DNA of 36,600 nucleotides, from NCBI GenBank assembly GCA_017548565.1, contig JAFYZU010000012.1, forward strand, positions 1 to 36,600, read 5' to 3'. The stretch comes from Treponema sp. GTDB taxonomy: Bacteria; Spirochaetota; Spirochaetia; Treponematales; Treponemataceae. The notes beneath the pieces were generated by a model that was not told the DNA's origin, ran no database searches, and was given only the letters and a program-made list of their open reading frames with translations. Shown here piece after piece: positions 13,998-21,472 of the stretch. The position numbers were made by a program, and so were the translations under genes. Numbering within the stretch: position 1 is the stretch's first letter; each line of letters begins with the position of its first letter.

Positions 13998-15833
13998 ATG
14001 AAGAAAAAACTAATTATTTTATTTACATTTCTTTTTTCAATATCATCATTTTTTGCCGCTCCAAAAAAAACACGAACTATAGTTTCTACCAACAAAAGTC
14101 ATCCGGGAATTGAATTTCAATTTTTCTTCTACGAATATGATGATTATTATGTTGCTTTATGGGCCGAAGAAAAAAAATCCGACATAAATCTGTTTTTTTA
14201 TTCTGCATCCGATTATGAAACAATAAATACCATGATTTCAGATTTCAAGAGCCAATGGGATGAAGGTGCACGATATCGCATGATAGATTCACAGGCCTGG
14301 GGTCCCGGATTAAGTGAAAGGGAAATGCTTCTTCTTAAAGAAAGATTTTTTGCTGCAATGACAGATTTTGCTCATTTCAGGAAAAACAATTATCTTTCGC
14401 AGGACAATTCAGATATCCTTAAATATCTTGCTGATTTATATGATTATTCTGCAGAAAGTCTTTCCGATAAAAAAGAAAAAGCTTTACCGACAATCATCAA
14501 TTATTATTCTACTGATAATGCAGTTTCAAAAATCCGCGATATAACTTCCATTTTTCCTGAATTTTTCCCGCAGGATAAAACGCACCTGGAACTGATGATA
14601 TATCATGAAAATACAAATGAATTCAAAGCTGCCGTAAACAAATGGTTTTTACCCTCTCATCCGGAACTCATTCTTCAATACAACGAATGGTCATCCATGA
14701 ATTTATTATATGAAAGCGATTATCAGAGTGAAGGTCTTTATAAATATGGTAATGCAACTATAAATCACAGTCCGGATATAATTCTACTGCCAGATTTTGA
14801 AAATATCCTTTGTGGAAAAGAACAGGACATTCTGCTTGAAGATATTTCCGACATTTACAATCAGATTAAAAATAAACTTGAAAAATATCCTGTTGAATTA
14901 ATTTCTGATAATAATGGTGTTTATGGAATTCCAATTCAAAACTATTATGGTGTCGTTTTTTACCGGCGATCACTTGCAAAAAAATATCTTGGAACCGATA
15001 ATCCTGTCGTTGTACAGCAGTATCTTTATGACTGGAAAACCTTCGTTAAAACGGCACGTCTTCTTAACAAAAAATCAAACGGTAAATGTAAAATAATTTC
15101 TTCTCTCGATGAACTTGCGCGTCCGTTTCATATTTATGACAAAAAATACTGGGTCGACAAAACAATAACTTCTGCAGATGATGAAATGGAGCTTTATCTT
15201 GATGTCTGCAAAACTCTTTTTGACGAAGGATTAACCCGTAATACAAAACTGTTCAATAAAAATTACGATTATACCTTTGAATGGACTTCCGGACTAAAAG
15301 GAACAGCCAATGATGAAAACAAAAATCCTATAGAAGTGTTCTGCTGCTTTTTATCGACAAACGGCTTAAACACAATCCTGAAAAAATATTCTCCTGCAAC
15401 AGCCGGTGACTGGGCTATGATTGAAGGTCCGTCTCCATTCTATTTTCAAAGCACATGCATTGCCGTTACAAAAAAAGGAATGAAAACAGAAGCCGCTAAA
15501 AAATTCATTAAAGCTATAATGACTGATGAAGAATTCCTCAAAAAATGGGCGATAAACGAAGGAGGAATGATAACAAACAAAAATGTAATGAATCAGCTTA
15601 AGAATTCTTATGAAGATCCATACCTTGCCAACCAGAAACCGTTTGAAATTCTGTATAATCTGCCGGAAAAAGTTTCAATAGATCCACAAGCACATCTTAT
15701 ACAAAGATGGAATCTTTATCCGTTCAACAAAAAATGGCACGATTATCTTTATTCATTCTTAAACGGAACAATATCACGGAATGTCCTGTTCCTGAAATTT
15801 AAAGAAAACGAAATCTATTCTTTTATAGATTAA
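13998..15833 (+). CDS. Secreted family 1 solute-binding protein with an N-terminal extension, orphan
   Basis: The 611-residue protein starts with a cleavable signal peptide (hydrophobic 5-20, cleavage near FFAAP) and lacks a lipobox Cys. From about residue 193 (LELMIYHENTNEFKAA) it resembles extracellular solute-binding proteins for sugars, with the conserved IPIQNYYGVVFYRRS segment and the C-terminal ITVTKKG-like part (CIAVTKKGMKTEAAKKFIK). Residues about 25-190 are an additional domain that was not recognised. There are no permease or ATPase genes beside it. It shares an operon with alcohol dehydrogenase and thioesterase, with an AAAGGA ribosome-binding site. It overlaps the convergent gene by 11 bases at its 3' end. 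The role could be ligand sensing or a transporter completed by genes elsewhere. Confidence 0.72.
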   Translation: MKKKLIILFTFLFSISSFFAAPKKTRTIVSTNKSHPGIEFQFFFYEYDDYYVALWAEEKKSDINLFFYSASDYETINTMISDFKSQWDEGARYRMIDSQAWGPGLSEREMLLLKERFFAAMTDFAHFRKNNYLSQDNSDILKYLADLYDYSAESLSDKKEKALPTIINYYSTDNAVSKIRDITSIFPEFFPQDKTHLELMIYHENTNEFKAAVNKWFLPSHPELILQYNEWSSMNLLYESDYQSEGLYKYGNATINHSPDIILLPDFENILCGKEQDILLEDISDIYNQIKNKLEKYPVELISDNNGVYGIPIQNYYGVVFYRRSLAKKYLGTDNPVVVQQYLYDWKTFVKTARLLNKKSNGKCKIISSLDELARPFHIYDKKYWVDKTITSADDEMELYLDVCKTLFDEGLTRNTKLFNKNYDYTFEWTSGLKGTANDENKNPIEVFCCFLSTNGLNTILKKYSPATAGDWAMIEGPSPFYFQSTCIAVTKKGMKTEAAKKFIKAIMTDEEFLKKWAINEGGMITNKNVMNQLKNSYEDPYLANQKPFEILYNLPEKVSIDPQAHLIQRWNLYPFNKKWHDYLYSFLNGTISRNVLFLKFKENEIYSFID

Positions 15834-16539
15834 AGAGATCTCCTTCTTCGGCAGCATAATCTTCAAATGCATTCCAGACTTCCTCAGTTACAATTCCTGT
15901 CTGTGGCAATCCGATTTTTTTCTGTGCTGCTTTTACCGCTCCCTCTGTCTGTTTTCCAAAATAACCGTCTATGTCAATTTTCTGATTGAAAAAATGGTAT
16001 AACATACATTGTAAATAGAAAACATCATCACCATAAACATGCTTTTTTTCTATCTTTAAGGTTCGATTAAAATCTATAATACCTGCAGTCCGCTCTTTTT
16101 TCGAAATGAATTTTGATGCTTTTCCAATATCAATGACAAGATCTGCTTCTTTTTCTACAAATTCAGAGCCTCCTTCATCTTCTTCAAGAAAAACCTTATA
16201 AACTTCAAGCTTTCCGTTTGCATAAAACAAAACACCCCCGACACCGCCGCCAGCATACCACGATGAAAAAGATGAAATTGTCTGAGCACCTTTTTTCTTA
16301 AGGCCTGTTCCTTCATTTACCCAGGGACTGCAATATTGAGGCAAAGAAAAAACATAATGCTCTTCGTCGTTTACAGATTCATAAAGAAAAACATCAAACA
16401 TCGAACCTAAGTCATCAGAATAATATTCTCTGAAAACCCATTGATATTTTACAGTTTCTGCTGATTTATCTTTTTTTTGAGCACTCAATGAAAATAAAGA
16501 CCCTAGTAAAAGTATAAAAATAAATAATCTTCGCTTCAT
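15823..16539 (-). CDS. Secreted protein with a C-terminal peptidoglycan-binding domain
   Basis: The protein (238 residues from this start) has a signal peptide (MKRRLFIFILLLGSLFSLSA) without a lipobox. Residues about 165-225 (YGDDVFYLQCMLYHFF, then IDGYFGKQTEGAVKAAQKKIGLPQTGIVTEEVWNAF) form a peptidoglycan-binding domain 1 helical bundle. The middle is not recognised. No hydrolase domain was seen, so it may be an envelope structural or targeting protein. An in-frame ATG three codons upstream overlaps the -10 box (TATAAT at 16552-16547); the ATG at 16539 coincides with the predicted transcription start, so it was chosen. Its 3' end overlaps the convergent solute-binding protein gene. Confidence 0.75.
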   Translation of the reverse strand: MKRRLFIFILLLGSLFSLSAQKKDKSAETVKYQWVFREYYSDDLGSMFDVFLYESVNDEEHYVFSLPQYCSPWVNEGTGLKKKGAQTISSFSSWYAGGGVGGVLFYANGKLEVYKVFLEEDEGGSEFVEKEADLVIDIGKASKFISKKERTAGIIDFNRTLKIEKKHVYGDDVFYLQCMLYHFFNQKIDIDGYFGKQTEGAVKAAQKKIGLPQTGIVTEEVWNAFEDYAAEEGDLFNL

Positions 16540-16546
16540 AATAAAC

Positions 16547-16574
16547 ATTATATAGTATAATTCCTGTTTTTCAA
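16547..16574 (-). promoter_or_regulatory. Promoter of the peptidoglycan-binding protein gene
   Basis: On the minus strand TTGAAA (16574-16569) and TATAAT (16552-16547) are 16 bases apart. Seven bases lie between the -10 box and the chosen ATG, so the transcript should begin at or next to the start codon. A second -10-like TATACT overlaps at 16559-16554. Confidence 0.6.
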
Positions 16575-16578
16575 TAAT

Positions 16579-17061
16579 TTATAGAACAAGATCACCAGTA
16601 ACGGCATCTGTCGCTTTAATTAAATCTGCAGGTGATATTTTAATCTGAACACCACGCTGTCCGCCGCTGATACATACTTTTTCATGAAGCATAATCTGTT
16701 CATCAATAAACGTACGGAACTTTTTTTTCATGCCAATCGGTGTACAACCGCCGCGGATATAGCCGGTAAGCGAAAGAAGCTCTTCAGGTTTTACCGGATT
16801 TATCTCTTTACAGCCTGCAAGCTGCCGTGCTTTTTTAAGATTGATTTCATCAAGAGCACTCTGACAGAAAATACATATTTCTTTTGTTTCCGTCCTCATT
16901 ACAATTGTTTTAAAGACAGTCGACGGTTCTGCACCGATTTTCTTTGCAAGACGAATTGCCGCTCCTTTTGCAAGCTCATGTTCTATGTCATCATCATATT
17001 CTGCTGTTTCATAAGGAATTTTTAAACCGTCTAAAATACGCATTGCATTAGTTTTTTTCAT
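16579..17061 (-). CDS. ybaK: Cys-tRNA(Pro)/Cys-tRNA(Cys) deacylase YbaK
   Basis: This 160-residue trans-editing enzyme removes cysteine from mischarged tRNA(Pro). Characteristic segments are the GAEPSTVFKTIVM region, VCISGGQRGVQIKISP near the C-terminus and the YIRGGCTPIGMKKKF segment between them, where YbaK has GGCSPIGMKK. Length is normal. AGGA lies about ten bases before the ATG. The peptidoglycan-binding protein gene follows 39 bases downstream with its own promoter. Confidence is high. Confidence 0.93.
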   Translation of the reverse strand: MKKTNAMRILDGLKIPYETAEYDDDIEHELAKGAAIRLAKKIGAEPSTVFKTIVMRTETKEICIFCQSALDEINLKKARQLAGCKEINPVKPEELLSLTGYIRGGCTPIGMKKKFRTFIDEQIMLHEKVCISGGQRGVQIKISPADLIKATDAVTGDLVL

Positions 17062-17131
17062 TTTAATTTTTCCTAGAACCCGTAATGTGATTTAATTTTA
17101 TCATAAAAAAATATATAATTGAATATAAACT

Positions 17132-17311
17132 ATGGATGATAAACAATACTATTCGATGAAAAGAATTACTTCTCTGACTCCAGAACAGCTTCAGAAGAAT
17201 CTCAAAAAAATTGCCTCATCAAAATTCAAAGACAACAAAGTCCGCCAGGGTCATGATGATGCCGAAATGCTCCTCGAAAAACAAAATGATTTTGATAAAA
17301 TCGAAGAATGA
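17132..17311 (+). CDS. Small charged protein, 59 residues, unknown
   Basis: An open frame from ATG (17132) to TGA (17309-17311) encodes a lysine-, aspartate- and glutamine-rich protein (MDDKQYYSMKRITSLTPEQL at the start) predicted to be mostly helical and soluble. It fills the gap between the divergent ybaK and the convergent C_GCAxxG gene, ending four bases before the latter's stop. A TATAAT box at 17114-17119 precedes it and predicts a start of transcription near 17126, a six-base leader with no ribosome-binding site. Codon use resembles that of neighbours. The family is not recognised. It could be a chance frame, but the promoter and tight fit support a real gene. Confidence 0.55.
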   Translation: MDDKQYYSMKRITSLTPEQLQKNLKKIASSKFKDNKVRQGHDDAEMLLEKQNDFDKIEE

Positions 17312-17314
17312 TTT

Positions 17315-17770
17315 TTATCTGTTTTCCTCAAGCCATTCTGCAAAAATCCGGGCCGCAATTCCACATAAATCGGCACAAGGACGCTTTTTATAATATTCTT
17401 CCGTGCGTTCTTCAGATACAAACGTAATTTTTTTATCAGTTATACCTAAAAGTTCACGGCATATATACGACCCGTTGATTTCTTCAAAGCGTTTCATGAG
17501 CTTCTGCCCCTGTTCATATATTTCATCTTTCTTTAATTTATCACCGGATGCATCGCCTTTTTTCATCCCAAGACAAAACAGCATGCCGCTTACCGCACCA
17601 CACATTTCACGCATACGACAGATTCCGCCGCCAAACGGCTGACAAATTTTTAACAGCTTTTCCACGTCATATCCCAGTTCCCCGGCAAAAACCATTACCA
17701 CTGACTGAGTACAATTATATCCTTTCTTAAAATTCTCTACTGCCTTATCGTATGCCTGCTGTGATGTCAT
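17315..17770 (-). CDS. C_GCAxxG_C_C family redox protein
   Basis: The 151-residue protein carries the defining pattern CGAVSGMLFCLG (C57 and C66), with further cysteines at positions 20, 43 and 51 and a CADLC pair near the C-terminus. The family is thought to be redox-active or metal-binding, often in anaerobes; its reaction is not established. It has no signal peptide. AAGG lies nine bases before the ATG. It is convergent with the 59-residue protein gene (stops four bases apart). Family confidence is high, function low. Confidence 0.88.
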   Translation of the reverse strand: MTSQQAYDKAVENFKKGYNCTQSVVMVFAGELGYDVEKLLKICQPFGGGICRMREMCGAVSGMLFCLGMKKGDASGDKLKKDEIYEQGQKLMKRFEEINGSYICRELLGITDKKITFVSEERTEEYYKKRPCADLCGIAARIFAEWLEENR

Positions 17771-17828
17771 TTTATTACCTTTATTCTATTATAACCTTTT
17801 CCTAAGAAAAAAGTAAGAATTTTCTTAA

Positions 17829-17857
17829 ATGACTTTTTTAATTCTTTGATATATAAT
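17829..17857 (+). promoter_or_regulatory. Promoter of the 157-residue lipoprotein gene
   Basis: ATGACT (17829-17834, four matches to TTGACA) and a consensus TATAAT (17852-17857) are 17 bases apart. About 43 bases of leader follow before the ATG, with an AAGGAG ribosome-binding site. Confidence 0.6.
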
Positions 17858-17906
17858 AAACCCAGTTAGTTAGAAAACAAAAAATGCTTTTTTTAAGGAG
17901 TATGCT

Positions 17907-18380
17907 ATGAAAAAAATATTTACATTACTTTCAGTTTTTATCTTAACAACACTGTTCAGCAGTTGTATCATCCTTGCTGATGGAGAATACTACGGTGGTG
18001 GCAGTGGAAGCAACAGTTCTGGAAAAAGAACTGTTTACGAAGGTTCTGCTTTATCTAAAACAGATATAAAAAACTGTATCGGTAATATCGAACCTGATTT
18101 AGATGAGGATACTGGTGCATTCTATTTTAGTGTAGACTTAGGATCAAGTGAATTTTATAGTCTTAAAGCAAAACTAAACAGTAACGGCACATTATCTTCT
18201 AATTCTTATACAAAAAATGAATTAGAAAATGAAATTCGCTCTATATCCAATGATTATTCCGGTTTTGCAGCAGATGTTGCAAAATATATGTTTTCTTCAA
18301 ATTATTCTCATTACTTATATGCTATAGAAACAAAGTCAAACGGTCGTTTCATAGATTCTTACTATATCTTCATGAAATAA
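17907..18380 (+). CDS. Lipoprotein of unknown function
   Basis: The 157-residue protein begins with a lipoprotein signal peptide (MKKIFTLLSVFILTTLFSSC, Cys at 20). After it comes a glycine- and serine-rich linker (YGGGSGSNSSG), then a domain of about 110 residues with no recognised family (YEGSALSKTDIKNCIGNIE at its start). It has a consensus ribosome-binding site (AAGGAG), its own promoter and a strong terminator 30 bases downstream, so it is a single-gene unit. The linker suggests a surface or periplasmic domain held away from the membrane. Confidence 0.82.
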   Translation: MKKIFTLLSVFILTTLFSSCIILADGEYYGGGSGSNSSGKRTVYEGSALSKTDIKNCIGNIEPDLDEDTGAFYFSVDLGSSEFYSLKAKLNSNGTLSSNSYTKNELENEIRSISNDYSGFAADVAKYMFSSNYSHYLYAIETKSNGRFIDSYYIFMK

Positions 18381-18409
18381 AAAATAATAACAGTTTTTAT
18401 ACCATATCA

Positions 18410-18448
18410 AATGCTGAACCTGATTCATTTCAGATTCAGCATTTTTTT
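18410..18448 (+). terminator. Rho-independent terminator after the lipoprotein gene
   Basis: Arms 18410-18423 and 18430-18443 pair over 14 positions with one mismatch around the loop TTCATT, and run into seven T residues (18442-18448). It is among the strongest terminators in the window. Confidence 0.88.
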
Positions 18449-18457
18449 ATACACAAC

Positions 18458-18628
18458 GCTTCCCCAGATTTTCGAGCTGTGATTTTACGGAAGTTTTCCT
18501 CCCGCGTATATTTAAAATAATGAACATTAATTATAAACAAGGAATGAAAAAATACGGAGTAAAATCACAGATCGGAAAGCCTTGAAGCGAAGCTTCACCA
18601 GATTTTCGAGCTGTGATTTTACGGAAGT
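18458..18628. repeat. Three-copy repeat element: two direct copies and one inverted copy
   Basis: A 37-base unit (18458-18494) recurs at 18592-18628 with one mismatch (36 of 37 identical). Between them lies an inverted, diverged copy (about 18553-18580). The inverted copy can pair with either direct copy; GTAAAATCACAG (18559-18570) matches CTGTGATTTTAC (18611-18622) perfectly, and the stem continues with mismatches. A small hairpin GAAGC-GAA-GCTTC (18584-18596) sits in the loop, and a T-run follows. No transposase or gene is present; a 13-codon frame at 18544 is probably chance. This 306-base gap between genes otherwise holds the terminator upstream and the -10 box of the next operon. Confidence 0.75.
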
Positions 18629-18682
18629 ATTTTTTATTACCAATTATTTAAAAAATTAATGTTCTTTTTTTTTAAATTGCAT

Positions 18683-18688
18683 TATAAT
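18683..18688 (+). promoter_or_regulatory. -10 box (TATAAT) of the DUF5058 operon
   Basis: A consensus TATAAT lies seven bases before the ATG at 18696, with a run of T between and no ribosome-binding site. The upstream ATG at 18687 overlaps this box. No good -35 element was found. The layout is nearly identical to that at 16539. Confidence 0.5.
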
Positions 18689-18695
18689 GTTTTTT

Positions 18696-19427
18696 ATGAA
18701 AAAAGATTTTTTTACAAATAGTACATTTTTATACCTGGTCGCAGGATTCGTTATCCTGTTCATTCTGGCACAATCCTTCTATTTTCTAATCCGTGCAGTA
18801 AAAAGAGCTAATGCCATCAACATGAATACAAACGTTGTATGGAAAACTATCACTTCTACGGCTGTTTTTACAATTGCTCCGGCTTTTTCAATTCTTTTAG
18901 GGGTTGTTACTTTATCTCAATTCCTCGGTCTTCCTTTACCGTGGATCCGTCTTAGTGTAATCGGAGCAATAACGTATGAGCTTCCGGCTGCAACCTCTAC
19001 GGCAAAAGCAATCAACATTTCACTTTCCGAGATGATTACCGATCCAAAAACCTATTCTGCAATAGCCTGGGTTATGACTCTTGGAATTTTACCGAGCATT
19101 TTGCTCACTCCTCTTCTTATCAAAAAAATCCAGAAGGGTGTTATAAAAATTCAGACAAAAGATTCTAAATGGGGCGATATTTTCATGACATCGCTCTTTA
19201 TGGGAATGATTTCTGCCTTCAGCGGGATGGTTTTTAGTCATCTTCGAGAAGGATTAAAAGGACTTCTTCCTGTATGCGTTCTCTTTTTCTCGGCTCTTGT
19301 AATGGGAATCTGTGGTCTTCTTATAAAAAAAGCAAATATAAAATGGCTCGAAAATTTTGCAATGCCGTTTTCAATGATAATCTCAATGGTGTTCGCCGTT
19401 GTTGCCGCACCTTTATTTGGTATTTAA
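18696..19427 (+). CDS. DUF5058 family membrane protein, first half of a probable transporter pair
   Basis: The protein (243 residues from this start) has about six or seven hydrophobic segments and the family's NVVWKTITSTAVFTIAPAF region followed by GVVTLSQFLGLPLPWIRLS. DUF5058 proteins resemble membrane transporters and commonly stand beside a second membrane protein and an amidase or peptidase, as here. The chosen ATG lies seven bases after a TATAAT box, so the mRNA is probably leaderless; the earlier ATG at 18687 lies inside that box. The next gene follows after 15 bases. A role in uptake of peptides or amino-acid conjugates is inferred from the operon only. Confidence 0.78.
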   Translation: MKKDFFTNSTFLYLVAGFVILFILAQSFYFLIRAVKRANAINMNTNVVWKTITSTAVFTIAPAFSILLGVVTLSQFLGLPLPWIRLSVIGAITYELPAATSTAKAINISLSEMITDPKTYSAIAWVMTLGILPSILLTPLLIKKIQKGVIKIQTKDSKWGDIFMTSLFMGMISAFSGMVFSHLREGLKGLLPVCVLFFSALVMGICGLLIKKANIKWLENFAMPFSMIISMVFAVVAAPLFGI

Positions 19428-19442
19428 AAAAGGAAATATTGT

Positions 19443-20102
19443 ATGACATACGAAGAATTTATATCTGATTCACATAAAAAAGGACAAATCTGGATCTGGA
19501 GTGCACTCTGCGTCATTCTTTTTGTACCGGTTGCAATCTGCCTTTATTACAATGCATGGCCTTCTATAGGCATTGTTTTAAAAGGACTTATTGGTGTAGC
19601 ACCAATTTACTGGACTGTAGGAGTTATTGAAATCATAACTTTTACTCCAATGCTTGGTACCTCTGGAACTTATCTGAGCTTCGTTACAGGAAATGTTACC
19701 GCCCTTAAGGTTCCTGCCGCTTTAAATGCAATGGAAAGTGCAGGAATTAAATCAAATACGGAAGAAGGAGAAATTATTTCAACTATTGCAATTGCAATTG
19801 CATCCATCGTCACAACAATTATAATTGCCATGGGTGTTTTCTGCTTTGTTCCCCTCCAGCCGTTATTATCTTCTGCAAGATTAAAGCCTGCCTTCGACAA
19901 TATTTTATCATCACTTTTCGGTGCTCTTGGCTTTGTTTACATCAGCAGAAACTGGAAGGTTTCTATTGTTCCGGTTTTATTCATGATAATTCTTTTTATC
20001 TGCGTTCCATCTCTTGCAGGTTCCGTTGGAATCTTAGTTCCGGTCGGCATCCTTATTTCACTCGGTGCGGCTCGAATCATGTATAAAAAAGGCTGGCTAT
20101 AA
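19443..20102 (+). CDS. Membrane protein, partner of the DUF5058 protein
   Basis: The 219-residue protein has six or so hydrophobic segments. A central conserved-looking part (FTPMLGTSGTYLSFVTGNVTALKVPAAL) contains glycine- and asparagine-rich turns typical of transporter cores. A long hydrophilic loop (NAMESAGIKSNTEEGEI) follows. The gene lies 15 bases after the DUF5058 gene and two bases before the M20 peptidase gene, and has AAAGGA upstream. It probably forms one complex with the DUF5058 protein. No family name was recalled with confidence. Confidence 0.68.
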   Translation: MTYEEFISDSHKKGQIWIWSALCVILFVPVAICLYYNAWPSIGIVLKGLIGVAPIYWTVGVIEIITFTPMLGTSGTYLSFVTGNVTALKVPAALNAMESAGIKSNTEEGEIISTIAIAIASIVTTIIIAMGVFCFVPLQPLLSSARLKPAFDNILSSLFGALGFVYISRNWKVSIVPVLFMIILFICVPSLAGSVGILVPVGILISLGAARIMYKKGWL

Positions 20103-20104
20103 CT

Positions 20105-21463
20105 ATGAATTTTACAGATAAAGAAAAACAGAAAATCATTTCAGATATGTGTAAGATGATTCAGTGCAAAACTGTCTCAAATCTGAATCCTTCAAAGGTT
20201 GACTGGAATGAATTTGATAAATTTACATCTCTCCTTAAAAAACAATTTCCGAAAATCTACAGCGAAGGTTCGTTCTATAAGGTTGGTTCAACAGGTCTTG
20301 TTCATAAAATAAGCGGTTCGGCAAAAAACACTCATCATGCAGTTGTACTTATGGCTCATTATGATGTAGTTCCTGCTGATGAAAAAGAATGGTCGTTCAA
20401 ACCGTTTTCGGGCGATGTATATGCAAACAAAATCCGTGGACGAGGAACAATGGATACAAAAGGAACCTTGTGTGCCTGTCTTGAAGCCGTAGAGATGAAT
20501 TTGAAAAAGGGATGGAAACCTCAAAGCGATTTATATCTTTGCTTCAGCGGTGAAGAAGAAATCAATGGTCCAACCTGTTCGCAAATCGTCGAATGGTTTC
20601 AGAAGAAAAAAATTACGGTAGATTTTGTACTTGATGAAGGTGGCGCAATTGTTGATAAATCTTTTCCGGGCGTTAACGACAGATGTGCCATGATTGGAAC
20701 CTCTGAAAAAGGCTCTGCATATCTTGATTTGATTGTCAGTGGAAAACCAGGTCACGCATCTGCACCACCAAAGCATTCATCCGTCGGAATAGCAAGCAAA
20801 ATTGTTACAAAGCTTGAAAAAGAAAGACATAAAGCACAGTTTACGGCTCCTGTTACACAAATGCTCAGGGTGATGGGAAAAAATAACTCCAATAAGGTGC
20901 TTAAATTCATTTTTTCAAATCTCTGGCTCACAAAACCCCTCGTTAAACTCATATCGGTTATTATCCGCGGCGATTTATATGCTCTTTTACATACGACCTG
21001 GGCTGTAACACGATTTTCAGGCAGTAAAAACTACAATGTTCTTCCTTCAGAGGCTGTTGTCGGCATAAATCTTCGTCTTTTAGGAAAAGATACAGTTGAA
21101 AAATCAAAAAAGCGGATTGAAAAAATCGCATCTAAAGTTGCAAAAAAACATGCTTCGGTAAAAGTCAAGATTATAAGCAACAACAATCCGTCGAAAGAAT
21201 CAGATACAGACTGCGAACAATGGGAAATGCTCAACGATGTTGTAAAGCAGACCTGGCCTAAAGTTCTCGTAAGTTCTTATTTAATGATGGCATGCAGTGA
21301 TTCACGCAATTACTGTAAGATTACCGATAAGGTTTACCGTTTCAGCGGCATGTATATGTCAAAGCAGGATAGGGCAATGATTCACGGTGTGGATGAAAAA
21401 ATCAATTGCGATATATTATTAAAAACAGTAGAATTCTATATAAATCTTATAAATCACCTTTAG
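20105..21463 (+). CDS. M20 family metallopeptidase
   Basis: The 452-residue enzyme is a two-zinc peptidase or amidohydrolase. Zinc-binding and catalytic residues are visible: H85 and D87 in MAHYDVVP, D117 in GRGTMDTKG, E150/E151 in SGEEEING, Asp in VLDEGG, and a late His in IHGVDE. The lid-domain motif SGKPGHASAP is also present. It has no signal peptide, so it acts in the cytoplasm, probably on peptides or N-acyl amino acids imported by the two membrane proteins encoded just upstream. Its length and the HYDVVP motif resemble carboxypeptidase PM20D1-type members. Its 3' end overlaps the ribosome-binding site of the serpin gene. Confidence 0.9.
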   Translation: MNFTDKEKQKIISDMCKMIQCKTVSNLNPSKVDWNEFDKFTSLLKKQFPKIYSEGSFYKVGSTGLVHKISGSAKNTHHAVVLMAHYDVVPADEKEWSFKPFSGDVYANKIRGRGTMDTKGTLCACLEAVEMNLKKGWKPQSDLYLCFSGEEEINGPTCSQIVEWFQKKKITVDFVLDEGGAIVDKSFPGVNDRCAMIGTSEKGSAYLDLIVSGKPGHASAPPKHSSVGIASKIVTKLEKERHKAQFTAPVTQMLRVMGKNNSNKVLKFIFSNLWLTKPLVKLISVIIRGDLYALLHTTWAVTRFSGSKNYNVLPSEAVVGINLRLLGKDTVEKSKKRIEKIASKVAKKHASVKVKIISNNNPSKESDTDCEQWEMLNDVVKQTWPKVLVSSYLMMACSDSRNYCKITDKVYRFSGMYMSKQDRAMIHGVDEKINCDILLKTVEFYINLINHL

Positions 21464-21472
21464 GAGGAAATT

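Noticed and set aside
18544..18585. 13-codon frame inside the repeat element
   Set aside because: The AGG directly touches the ATG, too close for ribosome binding, and the frame lies in the inverted repeat.
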